In this document: positions 13,007-21,911 of the stretch, piece after piece
How the letters are laid out: each line of letters starts with the position of its first letter
Position numbering within the stretch: position 1 is the stretch's first letter
From: CAVZGO01 sp963774935
GTDB taxonomy: Bacteria > Chloroflexota > Anaerolineae > Anaerolineales > UBA4823
DNA length: 64,000 nt
Reading direction: 5' to 3'
Assembly (NCBI GenBank): GCA_963774935.1
Contig: CAVZGO010000007.1
Coordinates: 558,001-622,000 of the forward strand
Translations under genes and position numbers: made by a program
Notes under the pieces: model-generated
Seen by the model: the letters and a program-made list of their open reading frames with translations, nothing else
The model's database searches: none
Told to the model about the DNA's origin: nothing

Positions 13007-13514
13007 CGTCCTTTCCACTTTGGTCGCTGTTCCTCTAGAAATGCTGCCATACCTTGCATGGCAACTGCTTTTGTCAGCCCCTGAGTGCCTCCTGCGCCAG
13101 GGATCACTCTCAGCTGGATTTCCTGCTGGCCAAGTCGATCTGTCTCAGATGCAATGATCATGTTGCAAGACATCGCAAGCTCGCACCCCTGCCCAGGCAC
13201 CATCCTGACGCTGCTGCGGTCACCGGTTTTTGGATTTGCCTGATCCGGTCAAATTGGGCGATCAGGTTGGAATGAAGCATTTCTACTGCTGATGCTTGAG
13301 AGTTTTCCCCGATCTCAGCCCCTGCGGCAAATACACGATCATTGCCGCTAACAACCATCGCTTCGATCGCCGCATCCTGATCAAAGCCTTCCAGTGCCTC
13401 CATCATCTCTTGCAGAAACCGGCTGTTTAAGGCAAACAGCGTTTGTGGACAATTCAATCGGATCAAGCCAACCCGATTGGCGGTTTCAATCAAAATGCTC
13501 GAATCGTATGGCAT
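13003..13514 (-). pseudogene. Enoyl-CoA hydratase/isomerase remnant (frameshift and deletion)
   Basis: The ATG at 13514 has an AGGAAG site. The N-terminal half reads as a crotonase up to SGWCLG, then a one-base loss near 13190 shifts the frame. The next frame resumes with GCELAMSCNMIIASETDR and QQEIQLRVIPGAGGTQGLT, keeping both catalytic glutamates of the family. The sequence then jumps from TKAVA directly to a crotonase C-terminus (GMAAFLEEQRPKWKGR), missing roughly 80 residues that normally lie between. The deletion means it cannot be rescued by correcting a single base. Confidence 0.85.
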
Positions 13515-13648
13515 AAACTTCTTCCTGGCCCGTGAATTCGAAATCATCCGCTGCTTACAAAAAGATTAATATATTTTCATTATACGATAAAAATTGGTTC
13601 TAGAAACCAGGGTGGTAAAAAAGTTGCATGATCGGTGCCAATTCCGGG

Positions 13649-14395
13649 CTAATCGGGAAGAAAACCAGTAACTGCCTCAATGACCTGCCCGGTCAGATGA
13701 GATGCTGCTGGGCTGCATAGAAAGAGTACCAGCGCGACCACATCCTGAGGTAGCTCGATGTGTGGTAGAGGAACCAAACCTTGCCAGGAGTCAAGCGTGC
13801 CAGGTGAGGAAGTGGTTTGTGTAGTATCGATACCACGAGGGCAAACAGCGTTAACCCGAATATGGTCAGCTGCTAGCTCTGCTGCGGCGGCACGGGTGAG
13901 ACCTATTAAGCCCATTTTACTGGCCGCCAGGGCTGCGCTTTCTTCCATGCCGTGCAATCCTCGTTGTGCCGAGGCGATATTGACAATCACTCCCCCACCT
14001 TGCTGGCACATTACTCTACCAGCAACTTGGGTTGTGTAGAACGCTCCAGACAGGTTGACATCAATAGTGCGATGCCAGTCCCATTCATCCAGATCAAGCA
14101 GCGATCCTCGAGGGTGAACAGCAGCATTATTGATCAGGATATCGATTTTTCCCCAATCCGCCTGGACCTCAGCAATAAGTTCTTGAACAGGCATCTGCTT
14201 GGCGATATCAAAAAGGTAATCTTTGATCTTCCCGCCCGCCGCACGCGCTTGTGCTAAGGTAACATCCAGGTTTACTGGTGTCAGGTCATTTGCCGCCACA
14301 ATAGCTTCTTCTCGAGTAAAAGCAAGCGCCAATGCCCTGCCTATGCCACGCCCGGCGCCAGTCACTAGCACTACTCGATCCTTGAAATCTGACAT
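13649..14395 (-). CDS. Short-chain dehydrogenase/reductase lacking catalytic Tyr
   Basis: 248 residues from the ATG at 14395, with AGGAG six nt upstream. The NAD(P)-binding motif TGAGRGIG and the NNAA motif are intact. The YxxxK active-site position reads LAASK: the codon at the Tyr position is CTG. The serine region (NIASAQRG) and Lys are present. Without the Tyr, classical SDR hydride-transfer chemistry is doubtful; the protein could be a binding or regulatory homologue. It lies about 130 nt upstream of the crotonase remnant. Confidence 0.85.
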   Translation of the reverse strand: MSDFKDRVVLVTGAGRGIGRALALAFTREEAIVAANDLTPVNLDVTLAQARAAGGKIKDYLFDIAKQMPVQELIAEVQADWGKIDILINNAAVHPRGSLLDLDEWDWHRTIDVNLSGAFYTTQVAGRVMCQQGGGVIVNIASAQRGLHGMEESAALAASKMGLIGLTRAAAAELAADHIRVNAVCPRGIDTTQTTSSPGTLDSWQGLVPLPHIELPQDVVALVLFLCSPAASHLTGQVIEAVTGFLPD

Positions 14396-14442
14396 GCTTT
14401 TCTCCTGCAAGAATTGAAATTATCGCAGTTGTGGGTAAAGGT

Positions 14443-15162
14443 TTACTCGGTGTCTGTGCATACCGGGATCATCTCCGGATCATTTTGCCCATTCAGGTTG
14501 ACACCAAGATATGCTGACGGATCCAGGGTGTTGTTTATTTTTAACTCGTTTCGAAAGCCACCTGTGCCGTCATCGAGGACAATCGAAAAATGCAGATGCA
14601 CCCCAACTGGATTACCCGGATCTCCAGAGTAGTTGCCCTGAAAACCAAGCAGCTCTCCTGCCTCAACGGACACCTCACTGGTGCCTGGAGGAAACTTGTC
14701 CACGATAAAGGAGCGGCCATTTACATCTGCCAGATGGGTGTAATAGAGCCATATCTGGCGGTCGGGTTGTAAAGGATCTTGTGGAACGCGGAGGATGAGT
14801 GAAGATTTCCAATCGGGTCGGCGAGTCAGATACCCACTGTATGCTGCAACAACCGGCGTGATTCCAACATCGCTACCACCAAATATATCCACTCCCTGAT
14901 GGTGATGCCCTGGGCGGAAAGAATCATTCCACAAAAAACCAATAAAGCCGTCGGTAGGCATGAGGAACGGCGCATCATTGCAGCGATTGCCTGCATTGAC
15001 CCTCCAATCAGGATGATTCGAAGACTCTCGCAACCAGATACTCAACCTCCGGTTCCGTATGGCCGTATTTCCAATTCCTGATGTAAATGTGTACAGGGTA
15101 AATAACCCCACACCAGCCAGAAGGATGATGACTACAATGAGCAGAATGCGCCTTACAGGCAT
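14443..15162 (-). CDS. Membrane-anchored M23 metallopeptidase
   Basis: 239 residues from the ATG at 15162, immediately after the TAA of the EthD-like gene (TAACATG). One N-terminal membrane helix (RRILLIVVIILLAGVGLFTL) is followed by an extracytoplasmic M23/LytM domain. The zinc ligands look complete: HHHQGVD (His and Asp) and VGVHLHFS (HxH). It is likely a peptidoglycan or peptide endopeptidase acting outside the membrane. This contrasts with the M23-like array at 54.8-61.3 kb, which lacks the first His. Confidence 0.85.
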   Translation of the reverse strand: MPVRRILLIVVIILLAGVGLFTLYTFTSGIGNTAIRNRRLSIWLRESSNHPDWRVNAGNRCNDAPFLMPTDGFIGFLWNDSFRPGHHHQGVDIFGGSDVGITPVVAAYSGYLTRRPDWKSSLILRVPQDPLQPDRQIWLYYTHLADVNGRSFIVDKFPPGTSEVSVEAGELLGFQGNYSGDPGNPVGVHLHFSIVLDDGTGGFRNELKINNTLDPSAYLGVNLNGQNDPEMIPVCTDTE

Positions 15163-15163
15163 G

Positions 15164-15511
15164 TTAATCTGCCTGTAAGGATTGGTCACGATGTTTTTGA
15201 ATATTCTCGATGCTATCTTCTTTATGATCAGCAAAGAATAGTGCTAGTTTTCCCTGGCTAATTTTTTGCAACAATTCACCAGCCGCCCGACCTGTCGGGG
15301 ATGACATTGCTAGAGTCGCATCTGGCATTGTGTTAAAAAACAATTCATGCATCAGCACGTATGGATTTCCGTACAATGTATGATCCACCTGACTGGTCGC
15401 CTCAGCCTGTAAACCGGGCATTTCCTCCACCAGGTGCAAGAATTGAGGCCAGGAAGCCATCAATTGCTCCATATCCTCAGGAGGTTCGATCAGGATTACC
15501 AGTTTGATCAT
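15164..15511 (-). CDS. EthD-like ferredoxin-fold protein
   Basis: 115 residues that begin MIKLVILIEPPEDMEQ and continue WPQFLHLVEEMPGLQ, a pattern of the EthD / dimeric alpha-beta barrel family. Function is unknown; EthD itself is associated with ether degradation. It is translationally linked to the downstream M23 peptidase gene. Confidence 0.7.
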   Translation of the reverse strand: MIKLVILIEPPEDMEQLMASWPQFLHLVEEMPGLQAEATSQVDHTLYGNPYVLMHELFFNTMPDATLAMSSPTGRAAGELLQKISQGKLALFFADHKEDSIENIQKHRDQSLQAD

Positions 15512-15645
15512 CGGAAAGGCTCCTCACTTTATACTCTGACGAGAAAACAGAAATGTATTTAGATTATACACTGCGGGCGCTGCGGCGATCTTTTCAAAAA
15601 AGAACCATAAATCATGGTATGATTCGCCGGATGGAGTTCAGGTAT

Positions 15646-16023
15646 ATGGATGAAAAGATTACCATTATTGAGGGTCCACCCCCAACATTTGAGTCGGTAA
15701 ATGATGCATGGGCTAGCGGGGTAACAGATAGTTCGACCCTGACAGATATTGTTATCACCCGCCTGCGCACGTTTAATGGTCCTGGATTGGTCGAACGCTG
15801 TTATCGCGCCTGGCGCGGGCAGAACAACATCTATCTTGAATATCGGTCATCTGATGGGTTGAAAGAGACTGCGCCTATCGTTGCCGCCCGCACTCTTGAG
15901 GTTGATGATGGTCAAATGCTTTTATTGTGGCTGCGGATGAGCAACCAGGATGTAGAGTTAGAGCTTGGATATGATGACGACCAGAGTGATGATCTTGATG
16001 ACGATTTTGGTTTGACCAAATAA
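15646..16023 (+). CDS. Conserved hypothetical acidic protein
   Basis: 125 residues from the ATG at 15646, chosen because GGAG lies nine nt upstream; longer in-frame starts back to 15553 lack a site. The central part (RLRTFNGPGLVERCYRAWRG) is followed by beta-rich text and an Asp-rich tail (YDDDQSDDLDDDF). No signal peptide or membrane segment. I do not recognise the family. Confidence 0.6.
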   Translation: MDEKITIIEGPPPTFESVNDAWASGVTDSSTLTDIVITRLRTFNGPGLVERCYRAWRGQNNIYLEYRSSDGLKETAPIVAARTLEVDDGQMLLLWLRMSNQDVELELGYDDDQSDDLDDDFGLTK

Positions 16024-16071
16024 GTTTTGATGGACGCTCAATCTGCTTGACAGATTGGCAAGTAAAATTTG

Positions 16072-16106
16072 ATAAAAACTGCCCGGAGTGCTGTATAACT
16101 CCGGGC
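16072..16106 (-). terminator. Rho-independent terminator after rhomboid gene
   Basis: A 9-bp perfect stem (16081-16089 with 16098-16106, 8-nt loop) followed on the minus strand by AGTTTTTATC. It lies about 25 nt past the rhomboid stop. Confidence 0.8.
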
Positions 16107-16130
16107 AGGTGCATTATCAAAAAACTGTTC

Positions 16131-16913
16131 CTAGCTTCTGACTATGACTGTGTAGATAGCCAGCGCCAGGAATACCAGCGTCACCCCGACCCCAGCCAGC
16201 AATACACTCTTATGGTTACGAACGTTTTCCAGTTTCAGATATGGAGGTATGCCTTTAACTTCCAAGAGAGGTCCACCAAACCAGGCAAAGGTTGTGCCAC
16301 CCAGCAGCCCGCCGATATGTCCCCAGTTGTCTACAAAGCCAGAAGCAAATCCCAGCACCAGATTCAGTCCAGCGATCGTTAGCAGGTTTATCAAAGCGCG
16401 TTGTGCGCGGTTTCCAAGCACCTGGCGGTTATGATATAGAAAAACTGCTTCGGCACCGAGAAGTCCAAATATTGCTGTGGATGCGCCAAGAGATGGTGCT
16501 GGAGAAAGCATAAATGAAAGCACATTTCCACAAAATCCAGCGATTAAGTACAGCCCAAGGAAGCCCCAATGCCCATAAAACCGCTCCAGCGTGGGGCCGA
16601 ACGAATAAAGGGCATACATGTTGAAAAGGATGTGCATCAGGAAGGAGCTCGAGTGCAAGAACATTGGCGTAAACAGGCGCCAATATTGTCCTCCAACAAT
16701 TAATTCGTTGGACTTAACTCCCAGGGCTGAGGGTATGTCGACACCCCAAACAGCTTTAGTGAAGTACTGTAAAATGAAAATGCCAACAGTAATCGCTAGC
16801 AGCGTATAGGTGACAATCGGTCGGACATTTGGCGCACTGACAGTCACCATTTGTGGCTGTGGTTGTGCACCTTCTGGATTTGAGTTTTCCGGGTTGGGCG
16901 GGATTGAGCTCAC
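16131..16913 (-). CDS. Rhomboid-family intramembrane serine protease
   Basis: 260 residues, GTG start overlapping the gmk stop by 4 nt. A Pro-rich cytoplasmic N-terminus (about 1-30) precedes six or seven membrane helices. Catalytic features are visible: HILFNMYALYSFG in the second helix region, the GxS motif GASTAIFG and the His in NWGHIGGLLGG. Rhomboids cut transmembrane substrates within the bilayer. Cotranscription with gmk is likely; the functional link is unknown. Confidence 0.93.
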   Translation of the reverse strand: MSSIPPNPENSNPEGAQPQPQMVTVSAPNVRPIVTYTLLAITVGIFILQYFTKAVWGVDIPSALGVKSNELIVGGQYWRLFTPMFLHSSSFLMHILFNMYALYSFGPTLERFYGHWGFLGLYLIAGFCGNVLSFMLSPAPSLGASTAIFGLLGAEAVFLYHNRQVLGNRAQRALINLLTIAGLNLVLGFASGFVDNWGHIGGLLGGTTFAWFGGPLLEVKGIPPYLKLENVRNHKSVLLAGVGVTLVFLALAIYTVIVRS

Positions 16914-17521
16914 GGGCTGACCTTTTGCCTTGTCACTCGCATGTGTTCTGCCAGGATAATAGCGGTAATAAAATCCACTGTACGATCCAGCTCATTCTCC
17001 CGGTTCTCAACAACATAATCAAACCTTGGAATGCATCTCAGCTCAGATTTTGCAGTGGCAATTCGTTGTTCAAGCTCTGCCGGGCTTTGATCGTCTTCTC
17101 GCCTGATTAATCGATTGACCAAATCTTCCTCATTTCTTGCAGTCAGAAAGATGCTGAATGACTCGGGATACAGCTTTTTTATCGTTTCCGCTCCCTGTAC
17201 ATCCAGGCGCATCACAACATCTATGCCGCAGTTGAGCGCCTGATCGACCTGTATCTTGGGGACGCCTTTGTGTTGACAATATACCAGGGCATGTTCGATG
17301 AACTCGCCCCGATCAATCATCCGCTCGAATTCTGCCAGGCTGACAAAATTGTAGTCAACCCCGTTTTTCTCTCCCGGTCGTGGTTCCCGAGTTGTAGTGG
17401 TGACAACAAAATGAAAAGGCAGATTACGTGCCTTCATGTGGTTCAGCACAGAATCTTTTCCAACACCAGATGGACCTGAGATGACGATCAGGAGTGGCTT
17501 GCATGGCGGAAGTTCTAACAC
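16910..17521 (-). CDS. gmk: Guanylate kinase
   Basis: 203 residues with a GTG start preceded by GAGGT. The P-loop GPSGVGKDS (about residues 15-23) and the GMP-binding segment REPRPGEKNGVDYNFV are clear. It converts GMP to GDP in the cytoplasm. It overlaps the rhomboid gene downstream by 4 nt and diverges from a FmdB zinc-ribbon gene with about 90 nt between. Confidence 0.95.
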   Translation of the reverse strand: MLELPPCKPLLIVISGPSGVGKDSVLNHMKARNLPFHFVVTTTTREPRPGEKNGVDYNFVSLAEFERMIDRGEFIEHALVYCQHKGVPKIQVDQALNCGIDVVMRLDVQGAETIKKLYPESFSIFLTARNEEDLVNRLIRREDDQSPAELEQRIATAKSELRCIPRFDYVVENRENELDRTVDFITAIILAEHMRVTRQKVSP

Positions 17522-17612
17522 AATTACCTCGCTGAATGCTGTGATAGGTCTTTCTTTCCTGGTATCCCTTGATTATAATTTCAAATCTACAAAATTGATA
17601 CGGAGCTTGAAA

Positions 17613-18008
17613 ATGCCAACTTACCAATACCGGTGTGCAGACTGTAAAAAGCCTTTTGATGTTTTTATGACCTATGATGAATATGGCACCGTACCGGTTG
17701 CCTGTCCTGCTTGTAAGAGCAGGAATGTGGTTCGCAAAATTGGCCGGATACGATTTGCTCGCGGAGACGAAAGCCGGCTGGAAAACCTGGCAGACCCCAG
17801 TGCGATGGCGGGGCTGGAAGATGATCCGCGTGCCTTGGGCAAGATGATGCGCCAGATGGGGCGCGAGATGGGCGAAGAATTGGGACCTGAGTTTGATGAA
17901 GTGGTTGATCGCTTGGAAGCAGGGCAAAGTCCAGAGGATATAGAAAAAGCTGTACCCGACCTGGCTGAACCTGGTGGTGGCGCAGGCGATGGCTTTGACG
18001 ATTTTTAA
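17613..18008 (+). CDS. FmdB-family zinc ribbon protein with acidic tail
   Basis: 131 residues from the ATG at 17613 (GGAG eight nt upstream). It opens with MPTYQYRCADCKK and has two CxxC pairs (CADC, CPAC). The ~80-residue C-terminal extension is acidic and helical (LGKMMRQMGREMGEELGPEF). It differs from the 70-residue paralogue at 4819-5031 by this tail. Function uncertain; regulatory role proposed for the family. Confidence 0.85.
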   Translation: MPTYQYRCADCKKPFDVFMTYDEYGTVPVACPACKSRNVVRKIGRIRFARGDESRLENLADPSAMAGLEDDPRALGKMMRQMGREMGEELGPEFDEVVDRLEAGQSPEDIEKAVPDLAEPGGGAGDGFDDF

Positions 18009-18030
18009 TTAGTTTGGAGATGGAAATCTC

Positions 18031-18672
18031 TTACCCTGCTGATGAAGGCGCCGGCCGTGCTGCTTCTAAACGGTGTAATACCACCTGATGCACCTGATCA
18101 GCAACCTCATCGAAAGGTGAGGCTGCATTAATTAAAACCCAGCGCCATGGTTCAGCTTCAGCGAGCTCGAGATACCCTCTCCTGACGCGCTGGTAAAAGG
18201 CAACTTCCAGAGCATCCAGCCGGTTCCATTCGCCGCCTTTAGCTCTGCGCCGTAACCCTTCTTCGACATCCATATCAAACAACAACGTCAGGTCCGGTTT
18301 CAAGCCTGCCGTAGCAAAATCCACAATTGAGCGAATTTGAGCCAGATCCATCTGGTAACCATAGCCCTGGTATGCCAGGGTTGAATCAGCATAACGGTCA
18401 CTGAGCACAATGCCCCCTTTTTCAAGGTGTGGGCGGATGACCTGTTCCACCAGTTGTGAACGCGATGCCTGGAAAAGCAAGATTTCAGTGCGTTTCTGCA
18501 TATCGGTGTTGTGCAAATCTGAGAGCACTGTGCGAATCTGTTCCCCAATTGGAGTGCCGCCTGGCTCGCGCGTGAGCAGCACTGGATATCCAGCCATCTG
18601 AAGAAACTCAGCCAGGCGAGCTATCTGGCTACTTTTCCCTGATCCATCAGAGCCTTCAAATGTAATGAACAT
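18031..18672 (-). CDS. tmk: Thymidylate kinase
   Basis: 213 residues with P-loop FEGSDGSGKSSQ (4-15), the DR(Y/H) motif SDRYADST and the lid region RRRAKGGEWNRLD. It phosphorylates dTMP to dTDP. Its ATG overlaps the stop codon of the upstream ATPase gene (TAATG), giving strong translational coupling. Confidence 0.95.
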   Translation of the reverse strand: MFITFEGSDGSGKSSQIARLAEFLQMAGYPVLLTREPGGTPIGEQIRTVLSDLHNTDMQKRTEILLFQASRSQLVEQVIRPHLEKGGIVLSDRYADSTLAYQGYGYQMDLAQIRSIVDFATAGLKPDLTLLFDMDVEEGLRRRAKGGEWNRLDALEVAFYQRVRRGYLELAEAEPWRWVLINAASPFDEVADQVHQVVLHRLEAARPAPSSAG

Positions 18673-20291
18673 TATTCTCGAAAGATCCTCACTCTCCGGC
18701 GAGGTTCTTTTCCATAGGAATGCGATAGCAAGTTGGCTTCGCGCACCATCTGGTGCTGCAAACGGCGGATGGGCGATGATGCTGGCTGTAGCTCGATCCA
18801 GCGCTCACCGTTCATCACTGCCTGGATTCCTGCCTGCGTTTCCTGGATAACCGGTTCCAGGCTGGACTCGCTGGACAGGTCAATGGTCAGATTGAATAAA
18901 TCGCTGAGAAATTGCTGCATTTGGTTAATCGTGTTGGCGCGCAGCACATAAATTGGGATGTTACGGTTTTCGGCATCGGTAATCGTCCGCTGGCGTTTTC
19001 GATAATAAGAACGCAAGGTTACCAGCACATCAGCACTGCCTGGCTCGTTCACAATCACAGCCGGCACACCAATTCGTTTCGCTGCCTGAGAAAGACGGTT
19101 TTTAGCGACACCGTACGGATAAATCCGCACAGGCTGGAGAGAGCGCACATCACGGGGAGTCTGGAGCTCACTCCATGCAGTAGATTGGACGCCCCCGGTA
19201 GTGTCACTTGTGGTGCGCTGCCACTCGGCACCGGTTTCTGAATACTGGCGTCGGGTCCCCTGCTGGCTTGTAGTTGTAGCCCGGATGGGCGCGGTAGCTC
19301 TTTCTATGCGAATTTCGCCATTGTCCAGTCGAGACCGGACCTCTGGCGGTAGGGGATAGCCGCGCAACAGAGCATCGACAGACGCTGCTAAGTCGGGGTG
19401 CACCACCAGACGGTCGCGGTTTTGAATCTCAATTAACACATCAAAAGTAGGTGGAGAACGGCGCTCTAAGACCGTTTTTTGAGTGCCACGTCTGCGGGCT
19501 TCTTCATCGGAAAGAGTAACCGATTCGATCCCACCTACCAGATCAGATAAAGTTGGGTTCAACAGCAGGTTTTCTAGCGAGTTGCCATGCGCCGTACCAA
19601 TTAATTGAACCCCTCGCTCAGCGATAGTGCGTGCTGCTTCCGCTTCCAGCTCGCGCCCAATCTCATCGATTACGATTGCTTCTGGATTATGGTTTTCAAC
19701 TGCCTCGATCATCACTTCATGCTGTTGGGAAGGTGTTGAGACCTGCATGCGCCGTGCCCGCCCAACTGCCGGGTGAGGTACATCACCATCACCTCCGATT
19801 TCATTCGAAGTATCGACAATTACGACGCGCTTGTTTTCAGCCAGGATGCGAGCAGCTTCTCGAAGCATGGTGGTTTTGCCAACGCCGGGACGACCCAGCA
19901 GCAGTAGGCTTTTTCCGCTCTCTATTAAATCCTTGATGATATCTGTAGTGCCATACACTGCGCGGCCTACCCGGCATGTTAACCCGACAATCGTTCCGCG
20001 GCGGTTACGAATTGCGGCGATGCGGTGCAGGGTTCGCTCCATCCCGGCGCGGTTATCCGTGTCGAACTGGCCTATACGCCCGACTACGTAGTCGATGTCC
20101 GCTTTGGTAGTTTCTACATTGCTCAGAATCAATTCTCGCTCGACAAACCGGGCGGTTGGCAGGCGACCTAAATCCAGAATTACCTCTAATAAATTGTCAC
20201 TATCGTCTGCGTCTCGCGCTGCCTTGTTAATCTCGGATGGCAGGACTTCGAACATGGCGTGCAGGTCATCAGTAATCTTACGTTTTTCCAT
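18672..20291 (-). CDS. AAA ATPase with C-terminal R3H-like domain (Ycf45 type)
   Basis: 539 residues. The N-terminal half resembles the SpoIIIAA/Ycf45 ATPase family: Walker A LLLGRPGVGKTT (about 130-141) and Walker B EAIVIDEIG (about 208-216). A low-complexity Thr/Ser/Gln linker follows (about 330-375). The C-terminal segment (RRLQHQMVREANLLSHSYG, then RRRVRIF) looks like an R3H single-stranded nucleic acid binding domain. Its role is not established. It overlaps tmk by one base, which may tie it to nucleotide or DNA metabolism. Confidence 0.85.
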   Translation of the reverse strand: MEKRKITDDLHAMFEVLPSEINKAARDADDSDNLLEVILDLGRLPTARFVERELILSNVETTKADIDYVVGRIGQFDTDNRAGMERTLHRIAAIRNRRGTIVGLTCRVGRAVYGTTDIIKDLIESGKSLLLLGRPGVGKTTMLREAARILAENKRVVIVDTSNEIGGDGDVPHPAVGRARRMQVSTPSQQHEVMIEAVENHNPEAIVIDEIGRELEAEAARTIAERGVQLIGTAHGNSLENLLLNPTLSDLVGGIESVTLSDEEARRRGTQKTVLERRSPPTFDVLIEIQNRDRLVVHPDLAASVDALLRGYPLPPEVRSRLDNGEIRIERATAPIRATTTSQQGTRRQYSETGAEWQRTTSDTTGGVQSTAWSELQTPRDVRSLQPVRIYPYGVAKNRLSQAAKRIGVPAVIVNEPGSADVLVTLRSYYRKRQRTITDAENRNIPIYVLRANTINQMQQFLSDLFNLTIDLSSESSLEPVIQETQAGIQAVMNGERWIELQPASSPIRRLQHQMVREANLLSHSYGKEPRRRVRIFRE

Positions 20292-20321
20292 TTACTATCT
20301 TATCCCATTATGCCTTTATCT

Positions 20322-21272
20322 TCATTTAGAACTAGACCGAGCAATCGGAGTGGTTATCTCAGGCTGTCCAGCTTCGAGGGCAGGTACACTTTGGAGCCTT
20401 GCCGCTTTCAGCATGTTTCCCAGGTGTTTTACCATGACTGCCTGGCGTCCAGCCAACTCTGCCCCCAATTCTTCCAGGGCGGTCTCTAACCAGGATTGAT
20501 AAGAGCGAACGCAAATATAGAGAGGACGTGAGCCCTGATTGGTAATCCTTTGAAGAAGATCGGTGATGTGATTGGTGATATTTTGTGTATCTGGATGGAC
20601 GAAGGGCTGCATCCAGATGCCTCGGTGCCCATAGCGGATTTCTACATAGGCCAACAGATCGTCGCCCTGTCCGAATACCATGCCGTGTGGACGTTGTTCA
20701 GTCGAGAAAGGTTCGATTTGCTGCACTAGCCCAGGTACCAGGTTGTTGTAAAGAAGCCGGGTAGCCAGTATATCCTTGCGGGTTGCCACCCGCCAGGTGT
20801 TGCTGGTCGACTGTACCGGCAATTGACGGGTAAGCTGCCAGATGCGCTGGCGTGAATAGGTAGCAAAGCCTGCTTTACGCATGACTTCATATGTGGCACT
20901 GTCATCATCAATATCTGCCAACAATCTAAAAGCACCGCGCTCACCAGCAATTGCAATCAAATACTCCAGGACAGCCGCCAGCTCCGGCGATTCAAGAGAT
21001 CCCTCCGGAGTGATGTAAGTCAGATGGGCAAACGGCGATCCCTGTAAGTGGATAATCTGACCAATTACAGTGCTGCGGTCGTTACTGCTCCGCTCAGATG
21101 AGTCACTGACTGCGGTGAAAATGCCTAATCCTGGAGCCAGGTATGAAAACAATGCGCCTGGCACCAGGTGAGATCCGCGCGTTAAGAGCAATGCACTATC
21201 CAGATAAACGCTCTGAGACCGGATATGGTGTAAGTAACCTAAATCGCGCCAATCAAAAGGACGAACGGTCAT
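20322..21272 (-). CDS. GNAT-like acetyltransferase superfamily protein
   Basis: 316 residues. It begins MTVRPFDWRDLGYLHHI, a typical GNAT opening, and contains YEVMRKAGFATYSRQRIW, which fits the end of a GNAT fold. A second, less clear half follows (VATRKDILATRLLYNNLV), so the protein may contain two GNAT-like units. The acceptor is unknown. It sits between pdxT and the AAA/R3H gene on the same strand, with gaps of about 30 nt. Confidence 0.65.
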   Translation of the reverse strand: MTVRPFDWRDLGYLHHIRSQSVYLDSALLLTRGSHLVPGALFSYLAPGLGIFTAVSDSSERSSNDRSTVIGQIIHLQGSPFAHLTYITPEGSLESPELAAVLEYLIAIAGERGAFRLLADIDDDSATYEVMRKAGFATYSRQRIWQLTRQLPVQSTSNTWRVATRKDILATRLLYNNLVPGLVQQIEPFSTEQRPHGMVFGQGDDLLAYVEIRYGHRGIWMQPFVHPDTQNITNHITDLLQRITNQGSRPLYICVRSYQSWLETALEELGAELAGRQAVMVKHLGNMLKAARLQSVPALEAGQPEITTPIARSSSK

Positions 21273-21304
21273 ACCGTTTTGTGATCCATTAATAAACCTG
21301 GGAC

Positions 21305-21895
21305 TCAGTCACCATTAGCCAGCTTTAAGAAATAGCGGTGAAAGCGATCATCCGCGGTCAGCTCCGGATGGAAGGAAGTGGCTAACAGCTTACCTTGTTG
21401 AGCGGCGATGACCTGTCCTTTCGGAAGTTGAGCCAGGATGCGCGCTTCCCCCCAAACCGAGTCGATCAACGGAGCGCGAATAAATACAGCATGATAAGGC
21501 CGGTTTTCTGGCTCAACCTGCTGTAGCACTGGGATCTCCAGGTCAACCTCAAAGCTGGCAACCTGGCGACCAAAGGCGTTGCGCTCGACAGAAATATCCA
21601 TGAGCCCTAGCAGCGGCTGCTGGCGGTGGGCATCTTTTGAAATAAAAATCGCTCCGGCGCAGGTGCCCCAGATTGCTTTATCCTTGCCAAATTGCTGCAG
21701 CGGTTCGATTAACTCATAGGCTGCGGCTAATTTGCCAATTGTGGTTGATTCGCCTCCAGGAATGATCAAACCATCCAACTCTGCCAACTGGTTTGGTAGA
21801 CGGACCTCAATAGCTTCGGCACCTATTGCATGCAGGATAGTGATGTGTTCAGCAAAATCGCCCTGCAGTGCCAGGACCCCGATTTTATTACCCAT
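21305..21895 (-). CDS. pdxT: Pyridoxal 5'-phosphate synthase glutaminase subunit
   Basis: 196 residues. GVLALQGDFAEH at the start, the oxyanion motif PGGESTTIGKL, the nucleophile Cys in GTCAGAI and the His-Glu pair in SFHPEL are present. It supplies ammonia from glutamine to PdxS for PLP synthesis. It follows pdxS by 16 nt. Confidence 0.97.
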   Translation of the reverse strand: MGNKIGVLALQGDFAEHITILHAIGAEAIEVRLPNQLAELDGLIIPGGESTTIGKLAAAYELIEPLQQFGKDKAIWGTCAGAIFISKDAHRQQPLLGLMDISVERNAFGRQVASFEVDLEIPVLQQVEPENRPYHAVFIRAPLIDSVWGEARILAQLPKGQVIAAQQGKLLATSFHPELTADDRFHRYFLKLANGD

Positions 21896-21911
21896 GCATG
21901 CCTGCCGTATC

